From an uncultured Parasphingopyxis sp. (GTDB taxonomy: Bacteria; Pseudomonadota; Alphaproteobacteria; Sphingomonadales; Sphingomonadaceae), in assembly GCA_905479515.1 (NCBI GenBank), contig CAJQMX010000122.1, positions 1 to 36,697 on the forward strand: a stretch of DNA of 36,697 nt, in the 5' to 3' direction. The notes below the pieces were generated by a model. That model saw only the letters and a program-made list of their open reading frames with translations. It was not told where the DNA came from and did not search any database. A program made the translations under genes and the position numbers. This document shows, piece after piece, positions 23,874-31,697 of the stretch (position 1 is the first letter of the stretch; every line of letters starts with the position of its first letter).

Positions 23874-24778
23874 GAAATGGGTCAAATACCGGCGATCCGC
23901 CTGATTGGTATCAAAATGCGATACACCAAGAACCTGAGATTGGCGCGCTTGACGTTGATGGCGCAAGCATTGACTGGGCAGCATGGGGTGAACGCGGCCG
24001 GCCCGGTTTGATGTTGCTGATAGGAAATGGCGCGCACATTGGCTGGTGGCGACCGATCGCTCCGATCCTGGCCCGCGACTACCGTGTCGCGACATTCAAT
24101 TGGTCCGGCATGGGATCATCAGATTGGCGCGAAGAATATTCGATTTCCACATGCATCCAAGAAGCGCTTGCCGTGGCACAAGCATCGGGGCTTTTTGAAG
24201 CGCAAGAACGGCCATGCATTGCGGCGCATTCGCTGGGCGGTTTTTTTGGTTTGCACTTGCTGGTTGAGCAAGGCGAAAAATTCGGCGGCGGTATCTTGGT
24301 TGACAGTCGCCTGCGATTGAAATCTCCTTGGGGAAAACATGCACCGCCGACGGCACCGTTTCATCTGCATGAGACGCAGGAAGAAGCCATAGCGCGGTTT
24401 CGACTTCTGCCTGAACAGCCCGCCCGCAACGCGTTTATCCTCGACATGCTGGCCCGGGAATCTGTCGGCAAAGTCGAAGGCGGCTGGCGATTTCGTCAGG
24501 ACCCCGACTTTCGCCGAAAAATGCATCTCGACGGCAATCTTATACCGCTTATCCCCCATTCAAAATGTCCGCTAGCCTTTGTTCGCGGAACCTTGACCAA
24601 AAGTGTCTCCACGGAGATTTGGCGTGCCAAACAGGAAGCCGCTCCAACCGGCACGCCGTTCATCGAAATAGCTGATGCCCATCACCACGTAATGCTGGAT
24701 CAGCCCTTGGAGCTGGTCGCCATCATCCAGGCTTTGCTCCGGGGATTCGGCGATCGCTCTGCGACGGAGGCCCGGTGA
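23870..24778 (+). CDS. alpha/beta-fold hydrolase
   Basis: The 302-residue product is an alpha/beta hydrolase. The nucleophile elbow AAHSLGGFFG places the catalytic serine at S121, the oxyanion region is in LIGNGAHIGWW, and the catalytic histidine is likely in DAHHHVMLDQP near the C-terminus. The serine nucleophile sets it apart from the aspartate-dependent epoxide hydrolase at 6115. It may hydrolyse an ester, lactone, thioester or C-C bond. The ATG overlaps the SnoaL-like stop by 4 bp. An 84-bp gap with no visible hairpin separates it from the second acyl-CoA synthetase. Confidence 0.9.
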   Translation: MRNGSNTGDPPDWYQNAIHQEPEIGALDVDGASIDWAAWGERGRPGLMLLIGNGAHIGWWRPIAPILARDYRVATFNWSGMGSSDWREEYSISTCIQEALAVAQASGLFEAQERPCIAAHSLGGFFGLHLLVEQGEKFGGGILVDSRLRLKSPWGKHAPPTAPFHLHETQEEAIARFRLLPEQPARNAFILDMLARESVGKVEGGWRFRQDPDFRRKMHLDGNLIPLIPHSKCPLAFVRGTLTKSVSTEIWRAKQEAAPTGTPFIEIADAHHHVMLDQPLELVAIIQALLRGFGDRSATEAR

Positions 24779-24862
24779 AGGATCGCGATCTAGGGCTGAG
24801 AAACCCCGATCACGGAACTTCGCAATTGGACACCCAATAATGCTTGTTTCAGGATAAGCGGC

Positions 24863-26374
24863 ATGACCATCATGCATCCCGAAACGCTGGCCCAAAGGCT
24901 CGATACCGTATTGAAACTGGATCCGGCATCAACTGCTGTCGAGTTTCACGGCACGAGCATAACATGGGCAGATCTGCGCGCAGCGGCGGACCAAATCGAA
25001 CGGCTTTTGCAAGACGCCGGAATTGAACGCGACGCGCCCGTTGGCTGGGCCGCGCGGAATCGCCCGTCGGCAATAGCATCCTTTATCGCTCTGGTCCGTG
25101 CCGGTCGTATGGTCGTCCCGCTCCGACCCGCATATTCGGTAGCCAATTTTCGTGATGATATCGAAGCTCAAATGCTCACGGCCGTGATCGGCGACCCCGA
25201 AGATTGGGCCGGAGACGGCGTGGTTGAAGCCGCGCGCGAAGCAGGCAGTCTCGGCATTGAGGTGAGCCAACACCCTTTTTCCGTGCGCGTTATCCCTGGG
25301 CTCGAAAAGCCAGGCGCCGGTCCGCACCGCGCACACATGCCCGGCTATGTACTCGAACGACTGACCAGTGGAACCACCGGCGCGCCCAAGCGCATCCCAG
25401 TCATGCAGGAAATCCTGATGCCCTCCCTCGGCGCTGGGGATCAAAAGAAGCAGACCGACAATCCCAACGAGCTGACACTCAAGAATTCGCCAGCACTGCT
25501 GTTCAAACCGTTCAGCCATGCGGGCGGCTTGTTCGGCTTGCTGTTCACGCTCTACCAAGCACGCCCGATTGTGCTGTTCGAGAAGTTCAACGTTCCCGAA
25601 TGGGTTGAAGCGGTTGCAAAGTATAAACCCAAGGCTGCGAGCCTCGTCCCCGCGATGATCCGCATGGTGCTGGATGCGGATGTCGAACCGCAGAAACTGG
25701 GCAGTTTGATCGCCATCCGTTCGGGCACCGCGCCGCTTGAACCCGATGTTCAGGATGAATTTGAACAGCGATTCAATTGCGCAATTCTCGTGGATTATGG
25801 GGCAGCCGAGTTCATCGGCGGACTAGCAGGTTGGACGCTCAAAGATCACCAACAGTTTTCCAAAGCCAAACGCGGCAGCGTCGGACGTGCAAAGCGAGAT
25901 GTGGATATCCGCGTTGTCGATGAAGAGAGATTTGCGCCGCTCGCAGTTGGAGAAAGCGGGATCGTGGAGGTGAAGTCAGACCGCTATGGTCCGGACTGGA
26001 TCCGCACCAATGACTTGGCCCGTATTGATAGCGATGGCTTCATCTTCCTCGAAGGCCGGGCCGACGACGCGATTAATCGCGGCGGCTTCAAAGTGTTGCC
26101 CGAGGAAGTGATGCAACTGCTACGCAAGCATCCCAGCGTGGCCGATGCCGCAGTTGTGGGCATGAAGGACGAACGCCTGGGCGAGGTTCCAATCGCTGCG
26201 ATCGAGCTCGCCGCAGGGAAGAGCCTGCCAGGAAAAGAGCAATTGGATGCGTTTCTCAAGACTGAGCTTCCTGCCTATATGGTGCCGGTTGAATACCGTG
26301 TAATCGATGAACTTCCTCGCACAATCTCGATGAAAGTCAGCCGCCCTGAGCTGAAAAAGTTACTCGGACTCTGA
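24863..26374 (+). CDS. AMP-dependent acyl-CoA synthetase
   Basis: The 503-residue product is an ANL adenylating enzyme with the P-loop TSGTTGAPKRIPV (around residue 168, lysine present), an acyl-adenylate motif DYGAAEFIG in which alanine takes the place of the usual threonine, the hinge segment DSDGFIFLEGRADDAINRGG, and the C-terminal catalytic lysine in TISMKVSRPE. It is a paralogue of the enzyme at 15884; segments such as MIRMVL.AD.EP and WS/IRSGTAP match. The two should activate different acids or act at different stages. The start is the ATG at 24863, with AGGATAAG upstream. The MFS gene begins six bases after its stop, so they share an operon. Confidence 0.92.
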   Translation: MTIMHPETLAQRLDTVLKLDPASTAVEFHGTSITWADLRAAADQIERLLQDAGIERDAPVGWAARNRPSAIASFIALVRAGRMVVPLRPAYSVANFRDDIEAQMLTAVIGDPEDWAGDGVVEAAREAGSLGIEVSQHPFSVRVIPGLEKPGAGPHRAHMPGYVLERLTSGTTGAPKRIPVMQEILMPSLGAGDQKKQTDNPNELTLKNSPALLFKPFSHAGGLFGLLFTLYQARPIVLFEKFNVPEWVEAVAKYKPKAASLVPAMIRMVLDADVEPQKLGSLIAIRSGTAPLEPDVQDEFEQRFNCAILVDYGAAEFIGGLAGWTLKDHQQFSKAKRGSVGRAKRDVDIRVVDEERFAPLAVGESGIVEVKSDRYGPDWIRTNDLARIDSDGFIFLEGRADDAINRGGFKVLPEEVMQLLRKHPSVADAAVVGMKDERLGEVPIAAIELAAGKSLPGKEQLDAFLKTELPAYMVPVEYRVIDELPRTISMKVSRPELKKLLGL

Positions 26375-26380
26375 ACAGAA

Positions 26381-27808
26381 ATGCCGGGAGAGACGGGCAC
26401 ATCGAAGTCGCCTGCCCAACGCGGCGGCTTGTTTGATCGCAACCGCTTAGTACCAATCGTCCTCGCCATCGCTCTTTTTATGGAGCTGATGGACTCCTCG
26501 GCTTTGGCGCTCGCAATCCCCACGGTGGCGCGCGACCTTGGCGTATCGCCCACGGATATGCGTTTGACGTTGACAGCCTATGTGGTGACCGTTGCTACGC
26601 TGGTGCCCATTTCAAGCTGGATGGCGGCACGTCTTGGAGCGCGGCGCGTATTTCTGTCCGCGATCATGGTCTTCGTCATCGGCTCGGTATGCTGCGGCAT
26701 AGCAGGCAACCTTCCAGCGCTTGTCTGCGCCCGGGTTCTGCAAGGTGTCGGCGGCGCGATGATGATCCCGGTCGGGCGCGCGATAATGGTTGGAGCGGTA
26801 GAACGTGAGTCGTTGGTAAAAGCGATGGCCTGGTTCACCATCCCGGCGATCCTTGGTCCGTTGCTTGGCCCGCCCCTGGCAGGTTTCCTAATTGAATTTG
26901 CCAATTGGCGGTGGATCTTCTTCATCAACGTACCAGTCGGCATATTGGCCATTCTCGCTATCCTGCGATTCATCCCGGTAGTTGATAGTGAGCCGCCCCG
27001 CGCTTTCGATAGTATCGGTTTTCTTCTTTGTGCGGCTGCTATCCTGTGCACCATGGGACTGGTTGAAACTGGCGCGCTGGCGGATAGACCATGGCAAATC
27101 CGCATCGGTGCCGTTGTCGCTACACTCAGCCTCGGCGGCCTGTACATTTGCCATGCACTTGGTTCTGCTTCGCCCATTGTCGACATTAAAGTTCTGCGCC
27201 ACGCCACTTTGCGCCTGAGCCTTGCCGCGACCTGGCTTCAGCGTGTCTCGATGGGTGCGCTCGTCTTTGTCTTGCCACTACAATTGCAAATCGGGCTTGG
27301 GTTCTCGCCGCTTGTTGCGGCGCAAATTCCGGCGGCAGGTGCGATCGGCTCGATTATCTCGCGCTTCAGCACACCGCCTCTACTGCGTCGCTTTGGCTTT
27401 CGGCCTGTGATGGCAGTGGTTGCGCTGCTCATTGCCTGTTGCGCCATGCTGCCCGTGTTGTTCGAGTCGACCACGCCGATTTGGCTGATGGCCGCCTTCA
27501 TGGCCGGATATTCTCTCATGCGCGCGACATTCTTCATGTCGGGCAATGCGCTGTCTTATGCCGATGTCACGAAAGGTGCAGAGATCGGCCATGCCTCTGT
27601 CTTGTTTTCGGTCGCCCAACAACTCAGCCTCGGGTTTGGCTATTCGGTCGGTGGCGGGCTTCTGGCCGCGGCAGGGGGAGCGGCAGACCCTTCATCATAC
27701 TGGATCGTCTATCCCGTGATTGTGGCAATCGCGCTGATGGGCGGCATCGTCATTGCGTTCTTGCCATCCGGCGCCGGAGAGTTGCTGCGCCGACAAGCCT
27801 CAACCTAA
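26381..27808 (+). CDS. MFS transporter, DHA2 (EmrB/QacA) family
   Basis: The 475-residue product is a polytopic membrane protein with about 14 predicted hydrophobic segments. It has the DHA2 antiporter motif LGPLLGPPLAGFLIE (motif C) followed by WRWIFFINVPVG, and an early LTLTAYVVTVATLVP. The family exports drugs, acids or hydrophobic metabolites by proton antiport across the inner membrane. Within a catabolic operon it could import the substrate acid or, more typically, export a toxic intermediate. It lies six bases after the acyl-CoA synthetase gene and 22 bp before the crotonase gene. Its ribosome-binding site is poor, which suggests coupling to upstream translation. Confidence 0.92.
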   Translation: MPGETGTSKSPAQRGGLFDRNRLVPIVLAIALFMELMDSSALALAIPTVARDLGVSPTDMRLTLTAYVVTVATLVPISSWMAARLGARRVFLSAIMVFVIGSVCCGIAGNLPALVCARVLQGVGGAMMIPVGRAIMVGAVERESLVKAMAWFTIPAILGPLLGPPLAGFLIEFANWRWIFFINVPVGILAILAILRFIPVVDSEPPRAFDSIGFLLCAAAILCTMGLVETGALADRPWQIRIGAVVATLSLGGLYICHALGSASPIVDIKVLRHATLRLSLAATWLQRVSMGALVFVLPLQLQIGLGFSPLVAAQIPAAGAIGSIISRFSTPPLLRRFGFRPVMAVVALLIACCAMLPVLFESTTPIWLMAAFMAGYSLMRATFFMSGNALSYADVTKGAEIGHASVLFSVAQQLSLGFGYSVGGGLLAAAGGAADPSSYWIVYPVIVAIALMGGIVIAFLPSGAGELLRRQAST

Positions 27809-27830
27809 GCATTCCCCGAAGGAGAAAATC

Positions 27831-28631
27831 ATGTCCAACGTATTAAAAATTGACCGCGAAGGACCAGTTGCTGTCCTAACACTTAATCGTCCCGACGCGA
27901 TGAATGCACTGGGCGAAGCTGGAGACGGTGAGGAAGTCGCTGCAGCCTGTACCGAGATCAATGCCGACAAGACAATCCGCGCAGCTATATTGACGGGTGA
28001 AGGCAAAGCCTTTTCCGCTGGCGGAAATCTCAAAGCAATGTTGAAAGGCGAAGGCAATTTCGCAGGCAACCCGGCCATGGTGCGCGAGGGCTATCGCGGG
28101 AATATCCATCTGGCCCTGCGGGCCTTATATGCTCTGGATGTACCATTGATCGCTGCCGTCAATGGCCCAGCCATCGGCCTTGGCTGCGATCTAGCTTGTC
28201 TCGCCGATATCCGCATTGCCTCAAAAAAAGCGGTATTCGGTGTAACATTCCTTAAGGTCGGAATTATTCCAGGAGATGGCGGGACGTGGATACTGCCGCG
28301 GGTGATCGGGATGAGCCGTGCTGCCGAGCTGTTTTATACTGGAAATGTGATCAAGGCTGATCAGGCAGCTGACTGGGGTCTGGTTTCGCGTGTTGTGGAA
28401 CCCGAAAAGCTGATGGCTGAAGCGCAAGAACTTGCTGCGCAGATTGCCGCCCAGCCGCCTTATCAGCTGCGCGCGACAAAAATGCTGCTGCGGCAAGGCC
28501 AGTCAACCAGCTATGATACAGCGTTAGAGATGGCAGCATCGACGCAGGGTCTGATGCATCATACCGCCGATCATAAGGAAGGCGCGCGCGCAGTGCTCGA
28601 AAAGCGGCCGGCCAATTTCATCGGAGAATAG
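27831..28631 (+). CDS. crotonase (enoyl-CoA hydratase/isomerase) superfamily protein with altered active site
   Basis: The 266-residue product has the crotonase fold: oxyanion-hole segments FSAGGNLKAM (62-71) and GPAIGLGCDLACLAD, then KVGIIPGDGGTWILP. In rat mitochondrial hydratase two glutamates (E144, E164) activate the water. By spacing, the equivalents here are D120 and F140, so ordinary enoyl-CoA hydration is unlikely. An aspartate in PGDGG (D149) is an alternative acid-base residue, as in some isomerases and dehalogenase-like crotonases. The ATG at 27831 has an excellent AAGGAG site. It is the last gene of the rightward run and converges on the SDR gene with 22 bp between the stops and no clear terminator. 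Confidence 0.9.
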   Translation: MSNVLKIDREGPVAVLTLNRPDAMNALGEAGDGEEVAAACTEINADKTIRAAILTGEGKAFSAGGNLKAMLKGEGNFAGNPAMVREGYRGNIHLALRALYALDVPLIAAVNGPAIGLGCDLACLADIRIASKKAVFGVTFLKVGIIPGDGGTWILPRVIGMSRAAELFYTGNVIKADQAADWGLVSRVVEPEKLMAEAQELAAQIAAQPPYQLRATKMLLRQGQSTSYDTALEMAASTQGLMHHTADHKEGARAVLEKRPANFIGE

Positions 28632-28653
28632 ATCGCTCAATATGCGGTCACGA

Positions 28654-29457
28654 TCAGATCGGGGGCACCATCTTGTAACCGCCGCTCGCCTCGATCCACT
28701 GGCCGGTAACCCACCCGGCCTCTTCCGAGGCCAGGAAACAGACCAGCGCCGCAACATCCTCCGGTTGGCCAAGGCGTTTCATCGCAGTCAGGCTCGCGAC
28801 TTTTTCAGCGAATTCTGGGACCGAAAGCATATGTGATGTGTTGTCAGTGCGAGTGTATCCCGGTGATACGATATTGGCTGTGATGCCATGTTGCCCTAGC
28901 TCGACGGCAAGGGACCGCGTCATTGCCAGAAGTGCTGCCTTTGACATGCCATAAGCACCGTTTAGCGCTCCGGGCTGATTGGCAGCACCGGAGCCAATGG
29001 TGATGATCCGGCCATGGCCGGTCATGCGTTTTGCCCCTTCGGCGGTCACGAATAGCGGTCCTTTTGCATTGATCGCCATGATCCGGTCATAGGCATGCTC
29101 GAAAATCTCGGTCAGCGGCGCTGCAGAAGTGATCCCCGCATTGTTCACCAGAACATCAAGCCGGTTGTCACCGACCAGCTTTTCACTGGCTTCGTCCCAA
29201 GCTGCCCATAGCGCTTCGATTTCGGAAGTTTTTTCAAAGTCAGCCTGGATGATCAGGGCCTGCCCGCCATTGTCGACAATGTCCGTTGCAACCTCCTGAG
29301 CTTCATGGCTGCGCGTACGATAAGTGATCGCTACCAGCGCCCCCTCCGCACCCAGTCGTTTGGCAATAGCGGCGCCAATTCCGCGACTTCCGCCGGTAAC
29401 CAGCGCACGCTTGTTTTTGAAGCGATCTTGCCAGACAGTTCGTTGCATAGCGCTCAT
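28654..29457 (-). CDS. short-chain dehydrogenase/reductase
   Basis: The 267-residue product is a classical SDR with TGGSRGIGAA near the N-terminus, VNNAGITSAAPL, the catalytic YGMSKAALLAM, and the C-terminal GWVTGQWIEASGGYKM. The subgroup resembles FabG-like 3-oxoacyl reductases and hydroxy-compound dehydrogenases. The ATG at 29457 follows GGGAG at eight bases. It is the last gene of the leftward operon, separated from the next SDR by 110 bp in which I see neither gene nor hairpin. Substrate is unknown. Confidence 0.93.
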   Translation of the reverse strand: MSAMQRTVWQDRFKNKRALVTGGSRGIGAAIAKRLGAEGALVAITYRTRSHEAQEVATDIVDNGGQALIIQADFEKTSEIEALWAAWDEASEKLVGDNRLDVLVNNAGITSAAPLTEIFEHAYDRIMAINAKGPLFVTAEGAKRMTGHGRIITIGSGAANQPGALNGAYGMSKAALLAMTRSLAVELGQHGITANIVSPGYTRTDNTSHMLSVPEFAEKVASLTAMKRLGQPEDVAALVCFLASEEAGWVTGQWIEASGGYKMVPPI

Positions 29458-29567
29458 TTTGGTTACTCCCAGACATACCGATTGCCCTATTTCACGTTTG
29501 GGATGTGCACCAATACGCTCCTGCGGCGATCATCTGGTGTCCGACCACAATCGGCATCTTCCTGCGA

Positions 29568-30380
29568 TCACAGTCTCCCTCCATCGACGCGTATATTGGC
29601 GCCAGTAGTGTAGCCCGAAAAGTCGCTGGCGAAGTAAAGCGCGGCTGTCACGATCTCGCGCGGATCAGCCACCCGCTCCATCGCCGCCCGCATCCGCACC
29701 TTTTCGGGATCTGACCAGTGTTTGGCGATATCGGTGGCGAAGGCACCTGGCGAAATGACATTCACTCGAACGCCGCGAGCACCATATTCCATGGCAATGC
29801 CTTTGCTCGCCGCGTTGAGCGCTGCTTTCGCTCCCGCATAAACGCTCACACTCGGTTGCGGTCGGGCCGCAGAGAGGCTGGAGACGTTGATAATCGAACC
29901 GCCACCATCTTTAGCCATCCGCGCGGCGACCAGCGCGGTGAGTCGGAAGGGTCCTTTAAAATTAACGTCGACGATCTTGTCGAATAAAGATTCGCTTACG
30001 GTAGCGGAGGTGGGGGACGCCGGTGACATGCCTGCATTGTTAACGAGCACATCAATCTTTTCGAATTCGCCATAAGCGATCTCAACCAAATGTTCGATAT
30101 CCGCCCATTTGCCGACATGGCAAGCAATTGCCAACGCGCAGCGGCCCTCGGCGCGAACCATTTCGGCCACTTCCTCACATGATTCAAGGTTACGACTCGC
30201 CACGATCACATCCGCACCTGCCCTGGCAAAGGCGAGGCTCATCGCTCGACCCATGCCGCGGCTACCGCCTGTAATCAGGACGACCTTACCGCTCATGTCG
30301 AACAGTTCGGCGGGAGTGGGCAATGCGTCAGGATGCAGATCGTCATAGCCATTGTTGCCCATGTTGGTCGGGGCGCTCAC
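29568..30380 (-). CDS. short-chain dehydrogenase/reductase
   Basis: The 270-residue product is a classical SDR: TGGSRGMGRAM (cofactor loop), VNNAGMSPASP, the catalytic VYAGAKAALNA (tyrosine and lysine present) and TTGANIRVDGGRL at the C-terminus. The start is the GTG at 30380, which overlaps the stop of the acyl-CoA dehydrogenase gene by 4 bp (GTGA), so translation is coupled. It sits directly downstream of the APH-kinase/acyl-CoA-dehydrogenase pair. It could oxidise the hydroxyacyl-CoA produced after those two enzymes relocate or remove a hydroxyl group (inference). Confidence 0.93.
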   Translation of the reverse strand: MSAPTNMGNNGYDDLHPDALPTPAELFDMSGKVVLITGGSRGMGRAMSLAFARAGADVIVASRNLESCEEVAEMVRAEGRCALAIACHVGKWADIEHLVEIAYGEFEKIDVLVNNAGMSPASPTSATVSESLFDKIVDVNFKGPFRLTALVAARMAKDGGGSIINVSSLSAARPQPSVSVYAGAKAALNAASKGIAMEYGARGVRVNVISPGAFATDIAKHWSDPEKVRMRAAMERVADPREIVTAALYFASDFSGYTTGANIRVDGGRL

Positions 30381-31681
30381 AATTGATCTTCTTCCTGCGT
30401 CTGCAAATGAGGCGAAAGCTTATCTAACGCTGCTTTCTTACGGGTAGGGATATGCTCAGTCGGGAATATGCCAGGCGCAGGTTTTACGCCCTTCAACAGC
30501 CTCTTCGCTAACGAGATTTCGTGGATTTCGGTAGGCCCATCGACCAGTCCTTGCGCTGCGGCCTTGATCCAATAGGGTCCGAGCGGCAATTCGTTGGAGA
30601 CACCGAGCGAACCGTGCAACTGGATCGCGCGGCCGATAATGTCGCGCAGAATTTTCGGACTCATGATCTTGGCCGCGGCGATGCCGATCTTACCGCTTTC
30701 GCTATTGCCTTGGTCAATGGTCCAGGCAGCATGCAGAACGAGCAGACGAAATTGCAACAGTTCGACATAGGAATTGGCGATATATTGCAACGTGCTCTGC
30801 TTGCGTGACAGTTCGCTGCCTTGCGTATAGCGGCTGACCGCACGCTCCTTCATCATCTCATATGCCTTAGTCGCAGCGCCCAAAGTGCGCATGGCATGGT
30901 GAATACGTCCGCCACCCAATCGCACTTGTGCAACCTCAAAGGCCTTGCCTTCATCGCCCAGCATCGCATCTGCTGGCACCCGAACATTGTCATAATGGAT
31001 ATAGGCGTGCGCGCCCTCCTCCTCATCCTCGCCCATCAGCCCTGAATTCCGGATAATAGTGAAGCCCGGCGTGCCCTGCGGGATCAGGAACATTGAGAAA
31101 CGATCACAGGCAGCTGCGTCCGGATCGGTCACGACCATCACAATGACGAAAGAGGCCCAGCGCGCCTGCGAGCTATACCATTTGAAACCGTTGATGACCC
31201 ACTCATCCCCATCCTTCACGGCATGCGTTTCAAACACGCGCGGGTCGGAGCCGCCTTGCGGTTCTGTCATCGAATAGCAGGAGACGATTTCGCCGGCGAG
31301 CAACGGCTCGAGATATTGCTGCTTCTGCTCATGCGTACCGAACTTGGCGAGGATTTCCGCATTGCCGCTATCGGGCGCCTGGCAACCGAACACGCGCGGC
31401 CCCCACTTTGTTGCTCCAAGAATTTCATTCATCAGCGCCAGCTTGACCTGTCCAAACCCCTGGCCACCGAGTTCAGGGGCTAGGTGACATGCCCATAACC
31501 CCTCGCGCCGGACCTCCTTTTGCAGCGGCTTGATCGCGGCCATCGCGCGCTTGTCGGTTACGTCGAAATTATGGCCCGGCCGGTTGAAAACGAGATCGAG
31601 CGGCTCAACCTCCTCAGCCACAAACCGTTTCATCCAGTCCAACTTCTTTTGGAATTCTGGTTCGGTTGAGAAGTCCCACAT
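30377..31681 (-). CDS. acyl-CoA dehydrogenase, ACAD10/ACAD11-like
   Basis: The 434-residue product is a full-length acyl-CoA dehydrogenase with the flavin/substrate motif YSMTEPQGGSDP, the middle-domain segment GFKWYSSQARW, and a helical C-terminal domain. The segment LGGGRIHHAMRTLG and the catalytic-region motif VDGPTEIHEISLAK match the human ACAD10/ACAD11 branch (GRIHHCMR, DGPDEVH). Most members have YEGT there, with glutamate as the base; here aspartate takes that place. The upstream gene, 16 bp away, encodes an APH-type kinase, the same order as the two domains in ACAD11. Human ACAD10/11 and bacterial LvaA/LvaC handle 4-hydroxyacyl-CoA through a phosphorylated intermediate. The start is the ATG at 31681 with GAGG nine bases upstream. 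Confidence 0.94.
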   Translation of the reverse strand: MWDFSTEPEFQKKLDWMKRFVAEEVEPLDLVFNRPGHNFDVTDKRAMAAIKPLQKEVRREGLWACHLAPELGGQGFGQVKLALMNEILGATKWGPRVFGCQAPDSGNAEILAKFGTHEQKQQYLEPLLAGEIVSCYSMTEPQGGSDPRVFETHAVKDGDEWVINGFKWYSSQARWASFVIVMVVTDPDAAACDRFSMFLIPQGTPGFTIIRNSGLMGEDEEEGAHAYIHYDNVRVPADAMLGDEGKAFEVAQVRLGGGRIHHAMRTLGAATKAYEMMKERAVSRYTQGSELSRKQSTLQYIANSYVELLQFRLLVLHAAWTIDQGNSESGKIGIAAAKIMSPKILRDIIGRAIQLHGSLGVSNELPLGPYWIKAAAQGLVDGPTEIHEISLAKRLLKGVKPAPGIFPTEHIPTRKKAALDKLSPHLQTQEEDQL

Positions 31682-31697
31682 CGTTCAATTCCTCATG

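Noticed and set aside
26578..27207. 209-codon open frame on the minus strand
   Set aside because: It is antisense to the MFS transporter and its translation is low-complexity, rich in R, P, T and M, with no recognisable motif.
28632..28653. Terminator between the convergent crotonase and SDR genes
   Set aside because: The 22-bp gap has no inverted repeat followed by a T-tract on either strand.
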